Origin: SG8-41 sp035259205
GTDB taxonomy: Bacteria; Pseudomonadota; Gammaproteobacteria; Burkholderiales; SG8-41
Assembly: GCA_035259205.1 (NCBI GenBank)
Contig: DATFWO010000234.1
Location: 7,617-71,616 of the forward strand
DNA: 64,000 nt
Direction of reading: 5' to 3'
Shown here one piece after another: positions 60,423 to 64,000 of this stretch. The notes beneath the pieces were generated by a model that was not told the DNA's origin, did no database searches, and saw only the letters and a program-made list of their open reading frames with translations. Each line of letters begins with the position of its first letter. Position 1 is the stretch's first letter. A program made the translations under genes and the position numbers.

Positions 60423-61766
60423 GTGGCAGACAACACCGCTCCTCCAGCGCAGGCCGAAGTGCCGGTTGAACAGGCATTGCGCGCAGCGATGGCGTTGCAC
60501 CGCGGCGGGGAGATGGCTGACGCAGAGACGCTTTATCGCCGGATCGTCGAAACCTTCCCGGAGCACGCCGAGGCGCTTCATTTCCTGGGCCTACTGGTAC
60601 GCCAGCGAGGCCGGTACGATGAAGCGATCGAGCTTATGCGCCGGGCCATAACGGTTGCTCCCGGCTATGCCAGCGCCTACAACAATCTGGGCAATCTCTT
60701 GTGCGAGCGGGGTAATTTCCCGGAAGCCCGTGACTGCATCCAGCGCGCGCTGGAGCTCGAACCGGACGATCCGCGTGCTCTCAACAATCTCGGCAACGTT
60801 GAGAGGGTGCTTGGGTTCCCCGCCAGAGCTCTGGCAACGTTCGACAGGGCGATCGCGCTGGCGCCGGATTTCGGCATTCCCTACGAGAACCGCGCCCGCT
60901 GCTACTATCGACTCGGTGACATACCTCGCGCGCACGGCGATTTCTGTCATGCGGTGGTCCTCGACCCATCGCTGTGCTATTCCAAGCAGTTCATGGGCAT
61001 CGCTCTGGCCTACCTGGGCCGCTTCGAGGACGCGCGTGCGTATTATCGCCGGTGGATCGAGGCCGAGCCTGAGAATCCGGTTCCGCGCCACCTCCTCTCG
61101 ACCGTGTTGCCCGAGCCTGCGCCTCCGCGCGCGAGCAACGACTACATCAAGACGACATTCGATGGCTTTGCCGGCACCTTCGACGTTCACCTGCAGCGGC
61201 TGGAGTACAGGGCACCCGAGCTCGTGGTCGCCGCGCTGCAGGAAAGCGGCCTGGCCGAAGGCGGCGGGTTGGATGTCCTGGACGCAGGATGCGGAACCGG
61301 TCTGTGCGGCGCGCTGCTGCGGCCCTATGCCCGCCAGCTCCACGGAGTGGACCTTTCGTCCGGCATGCTGGAGAAGGCGCGCGCGGGCAGCCGCTACGAC
61401 GAGCTGGCAGAAGCCGAGCTTACCGCCTTCATGGGGAGCCACCCTGCAGCGTACGACGTAATCGCATCGTCCGACACGCTGTGCTACTTCGGCGACCTCA
61501 CGGCGGTAGTTGTGACCGCCGCCGCAGCGCTGCGGCCGGAGGGACGGTTCGTATTCAGCGTGGAGAGCGCCGAAACGGAAGAGGCCATCGACGGCTACTG
61601 CCTCCGCCACAGCGGGCGCTACGCCCACACGCAGAAGTATGTCAGCGAGATCGTGGAAGGCTCCGGCTTGCGCGCGTGCTCGATACAGCGGCAAGTGCTA
61701 CGGATGGAATCCGGCAAGCCGGTGGGCGGACTGATCGTCGTCGCGATACGGCCCCGGACAGCCTGA
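60423..61766 (+). CDS. TPR-repeat class I methyltransferase fusion, copy 2
   Basis: A 447-residue paralogue of the preceding gene with the same layout: TPR units to about residue 220 (for example AYNNLGNLLCERGNFPEARD), then motif I VLDAGCGTGLCG (about 285-296), GVDLSSGMLEKA and SSDTLCYFG. The two share their C-terminal segments (FSVE, GRYAHT..YV, PVGGLIVVA-like end) but diverge in the TPR part, as expected if they methylate different targets. GTG start. TagH begins 113 bp after its stop. Confidence 0.8.
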   Translation: MADNTAPPAQAEVPVEQALRAAMALHRGGEMADAETLYRRIVETFPEHAEALHFLGLLVRQRGRYDEAIELMRRAITVAPGYASAYNNLGNLLCERGNFPEARDCIQRALELEPDDPRALNNLGNVERVLGFPARALATFDRAIALAPDFGIPYENRARCYYRLGDIPRAHGDFCHAVVLDPSLCYSKQFMGIALAYLGRFEDARAYYRRWIEAEPENPVPRHLLSTVLPEPAPPRASNDYIKTTFDGFAGTFDVHLQRLEYRAPELVVAALQESGLAEGGGLDVLDAGCGTGLCGALLRPYARQLHGVDLSSGMLEKARAGSRYDELAEAELTAFMGSHPAAYDVIASSDTLCYFGDLTAVVVTAAAALRPEGRFVFSVESAETEEAIDGYCLRHSGRYAHTQKYVSEIVEGSGLRACSIQRQVLRMESGKPVGGLIVVAIRPRTA

Positions 61767-61879
61767 GCGAGCCGGGAGGCGGTGGTGCCTTTGAGCGACG
61801 CGCCCGGCGCGGCTGGCAGCTACCCCGCAGCGGTGCTATATTGTTCTAACAAAACCACGCAGGTTCCGGGGGTTACAGG

Positions 61880-63685
61880 GTGTTGTTAGCGCTTTCCCGA
61901 GTTCAGCACGGAGCCGAGCCGGTTACCGCGGCAGCGGCGACCCCGCTCACGAGCGAGAACTGCACGATCGGCCGCAGCCGGGAGTGCGATGTCGTACTCG
62001 AGGATACGAGTCGCCATGTATCACGGTTGCACGCCACGATCAGTCAGCGTGGCGGCGCCTACTTCCTCACGGTCAACTCCCGGGTCAACCCGGTTTTGCT
62101 CAACGGCACCGCAGTTGCGGCCGGACAATCTGTGCCCTTGTCGGCCGGCGATGAGATTGCCATTGGAGAATACATATTCGCCGTCGTGCCGCATAATGAA
62201 ACCCAGGAAGCCACCAAGCCGGCGCCTGGATTGGCAAATGCAGCGGCTGCCGCGAGCGGCCCTGCGACTCTGGACGCGCTCTTCGGGCCCCATCCCGGTG
62301 CGCACACACCCGGTCAACAGACCCTTCGTTCGAAGATCGACGACCTGATCGGCGGCCATCCGGCAGGCACGGACGAGCCGCTTCTCGACGTTCTGAGCGG
62401 CCGCACGCCGTCCGCAAGACCCGATGGCGTAGCCGGGGCGGCGCTCTCCCACAACCCGAACGATCCGCTGATGCAGTTGCTGGGGCAGGATGCGTCGCTT
62501 GATCCGGCGGCTGCGCAGGCTGACCGCCCGATATTTCCGCACGACGCGGGGCGCGGCGCGTCTTCCATCGATGACCTTCTCCAGAGCGGTCCAGTGCCTA
62601 CTGCCGACCCGCTGGGACTGGGAGTTTCGGACCATCGTGGACGTGCCGATGCCTTTGGAGGCGGGCGCGGGGGGAGTCTGGAGCTCGATCACGTGCATGA
62701 TGTAAACCTGCCGGTATCGCTGCCGCAATCGCGGGTGCGCGAACCGGTTCCTCCGCATACTGTGTCGCCTGCGCAGCCTGCGCGCCCTGCGCCCGTGGCG
62801 CGTACGGAGCCCGTTGCGCCCGCCACACCAGCGCCAGCCGAGGATGATCCGCTCTCAAGGCTTCTGAACGAGGAGCCAGGCCGCCAACCCGCGCCAGGGA
62901 ATTCTGCCAGCACGGACCCGCTGGGCTTGCAATCGGACGCGGGATCCAGGTCGGCCAGAGCGCCGACTCGGCCGGCAGGACCGCCTCCCGCGGCGCAGGC
63001 CAACCGCATCGCTCAACCGCCGGGGCGTGACCAGGCTCCGAGCAACGTCGCCGCAAGCGCATCCAGAGTCGTCCCGGGCGACAAAGCTGCGATGTCGGTC
63101 TTCGCGCAGGCTTTCCTCGAAGGCGCCGGCGTTACCGGCGTACGAGTCGGCGACGACGAGGCCGAGGCATTCGCCAGGGACTGCGGCAAGGTTTGCCGCG
63201 CTGCGCTCGAAGGCTTGATGGGGTTGCTGCTTACGCGTGCGACGGTGAAGAAAGAATTGCGCACGGCCGATCGCACGACGGTCAGCGCGCGCCAGAACAA
63301 TCCGCTGAAGCTCGTCGAAAACCTGGACGAGGCGATCAGGTTCATGCTCGATCCCTCGGCCCGGACGGACGCGTTCATGCCGCCTCCCAAGGCAGTCGAG
63401 GATGCATGCGACGATCTGCGCGCTCATGAGATTGCCCTCATGGTCGGCATGCGCTCGGCATTGCTCGGCGCAATCCGCCGCTTCGATCCCGCCAAGGTGG
63501 AGCGCGTGTTCGAGCAGCAGGGCGCCTTATCGCTGCTCTCGAACCGGAAGGCCAAGCTCTGGGACTGTTTCCGCGATCTGTACGACAAGACCTCCCGCGA
63601 CGCCGAGGACAATTTCGACAAGGTCTTCGGAACGGACTTCATGCGCGCCTACGACGAGCAGATCAGGCACTTCAAGAAGCTGTAG
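61880..63685 (+). CDS. tagH: Type VI secretion FHA-domain protein TagH
   Basis: A 601-residue protein. The N-terminal FHA domain (about 25-100) keeps the phosphothreonine-binding residues in CTIGRSRECDV, SRLHATI and NPVLLNG. A long Pro/Ala/Gly-rich linker (about 110-395) follows, then the TagH C-terminal domain (about 405-601, FAQAFLEGAGV to RAYDEQIRHFKKL). In known systems Fha is phosphorylated by PpkA and held in check by TagF. TagF is present, PpkA was not seen. GTG start with a weak RBS. Confidence 0.88.
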   Translation: MLLALSRVQHGAEPVTAAAATPLTSENCTIGRSRECDVVLEDTSRHVSRLHATISQRGGAYFLTVNSRVNPVLLNGTAVAAGQSVPLSAGDEIAIGEYIFAVVPHNETQEATKPAPGLANAAAAASGPATLDALFGPHPGAHTPGQQTLRSKIDDLIGGHPAGTDEPLLDVLSGRTPSARPDGVAGAALSHNPNDPLMQLLGQDASLDPAAAQADRPIFPHDAGRGASSIDDLLQSGPVPTADPLGLGVSDHRGRADAFGGGRGGSLELDHVHDVNLPVSLPQSRVREPVPPHTVSPAQPARPAPVARTEPVAPATPAPAEDDPLSRLLNEEPGRQPAPGNSASTDPLGLQSDAGSRSARAPTRPAGPPPAAQANRIAQPPGRDQAPSNVAASASRVVPGDKAAMSVFAQAFLEGAGVTGVRVGDDEAEAFARDCGKVCRAALEGLMGLLLTRATVKKELRTADRTTVSARQNNPLKLVENLDEAIRFMLDPSARTDAFMPPPKAVEDACDDLRAHEIALMVGMRSALLGAIRRFDPAKVERVFEQQGALSLLSNRKAKLWDCFRDLYDKTSRDAEDNFDKVFGTDFMRAYDEQIRHFKKL

Positions 63686-63776
63686 GAGCGCGGATCGTGC
63701 TCTAGGCGACGGTCCTCGTGAGGCGGCTCGTATTTGCCGCGACGCCCCCGGCACTGCGCAACAATTCACATGAATG

Positions 63777-64000
63777 TCATCTGGCGATCTCTACCCGCTC
63801 CAGCGCTTCCCGGGCGCGCGCCCGGATGGCGGGATCCTGATCGTTGAGCGCGCTGGCGACGCCGGGACTGCCGGCAGCCCCTTTTTGAGCGAGCAAGTCC
63901 AGGGCCAGCAGGCGTATGGACGGAGCGCGGTCCTGGAGGGCCTGGACGAGAAACTGGAGCGCTGCGGGGGACGTGCGGCTTGTGAGCCCCATCAGCGCCG
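63777..64000 (-). CDS. HEAT-repeat protein, 5' end beyond window
   Basis: The C-terminal 74 codons of a leftward gene open at the window edge. It shows two HEAT-like helix pairs: AALQFLVQALQDRAPSIRLL..DLLAQ and VASALNDQDPAIRARAREAL. HEAT proteins act as protein-binding scaffolds. It converges with tagH, with 91 bases between. Whether it belongs to the T6SS cluster cannot be judged. Confidence 0.65.
   Translation of the reverse strand, partial: ALMGLTSRTSPAALQFLVQALQDRAPSIRLLALDLLAQKGAAGSPGVASALNDQDPAIRARAREALERVEIAR

Noticed and set aside
1..64000. CRISPR arrays, tRNA or rRNA genes, insertion sequences, integrases
   Set aside because: No spaced repeats, no cloverleaf-like or rRNA sequence and no transposase or integrase was recognised in any part of the window.

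Overview
The window is a high-GC, gene-dense stretch of a proteobacterial chromosome. The five Bug-type periplasmic receptors, the TRAP transporter and the HSI-I/i3-like order of the type VI secretion genes point to Betaproteobacteria, most likely Burkholderiales. This is inferred from gene content; no rRNA or tRNA gene was seen to confirm it. No CRISPR array, insertion sequence or phage was seen.

Layout. (1) 1-3533: a truncated SDR gene, an SRPBCC protein, a TrmO/TsaA-like protein overlapping an ECF41-type sigma factor, and a divergent YCII-domain gene with a membrane methyltransferase. The sigma/YCII gap holds two back-to-back promoters matching the published ECF41 motif. (2) 3534-11142: a gap with a rhodanese remnant, a DUF2252 protein, a ThDP enzyme, and an IclR regulator divergent from a nitrilase and an MHS-type permease. 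(3) 11161-14640: an Hsp20 remnant, then a possible operon of ornithine cyclodeaminase-like, VOC, Asp/Glu racemase-like and Bug receptor genes.

(4) 14665-32548: a catabolic island. A leftward operon (extradiol dioxygenase-like VOC, FAH-family hydrolase, SGNH hydrolase, Bug receptor), a leftward TRAP transporter (DctP, DctQ, DctM) and a LysR gene face a long rightward series: Bug, Pht5-like, amidohydrolase, Pht5-like, LigJ, Bug, OCD, HpaI aldolase, Bug, SDR. A 39-bp bipartite element, identical at 29 positions, precedes both the VOC and the first Bug gene in the same orientation. It is the likely shared control site, with the LysR protein the obvious candidate regulator. LigJ, the Pht5-like proteins and the aldolase suggest meta-cleavage catabolism of an aromatic (di)acid.

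(5) 32691-33523: a secreted PepSY protein and a b-type cytochrome.

(6) 33932-64000: a type VI secretion system, tssK-L-M, tagF, tssA-B-C, hcp, tagJ, tssE-F-G-H, vgrG, DUF4123 and an unknown helical protein. An accessory block follows: a glycine-zipper protein with PQQP repeats, a TssB-TssC fusion lacking the TssC C-terminus, a PAAR-like DUF4280 protein on the other strand, two tandem TPR-methyltransferase fusions, the FHA protein TagH and a truncated HEAT-repeat gene. TssJ, PpkA and PppA were not seen. The accessory block, with its sheath-like fusion and paired methyltransferases, is the least explained part of the window.
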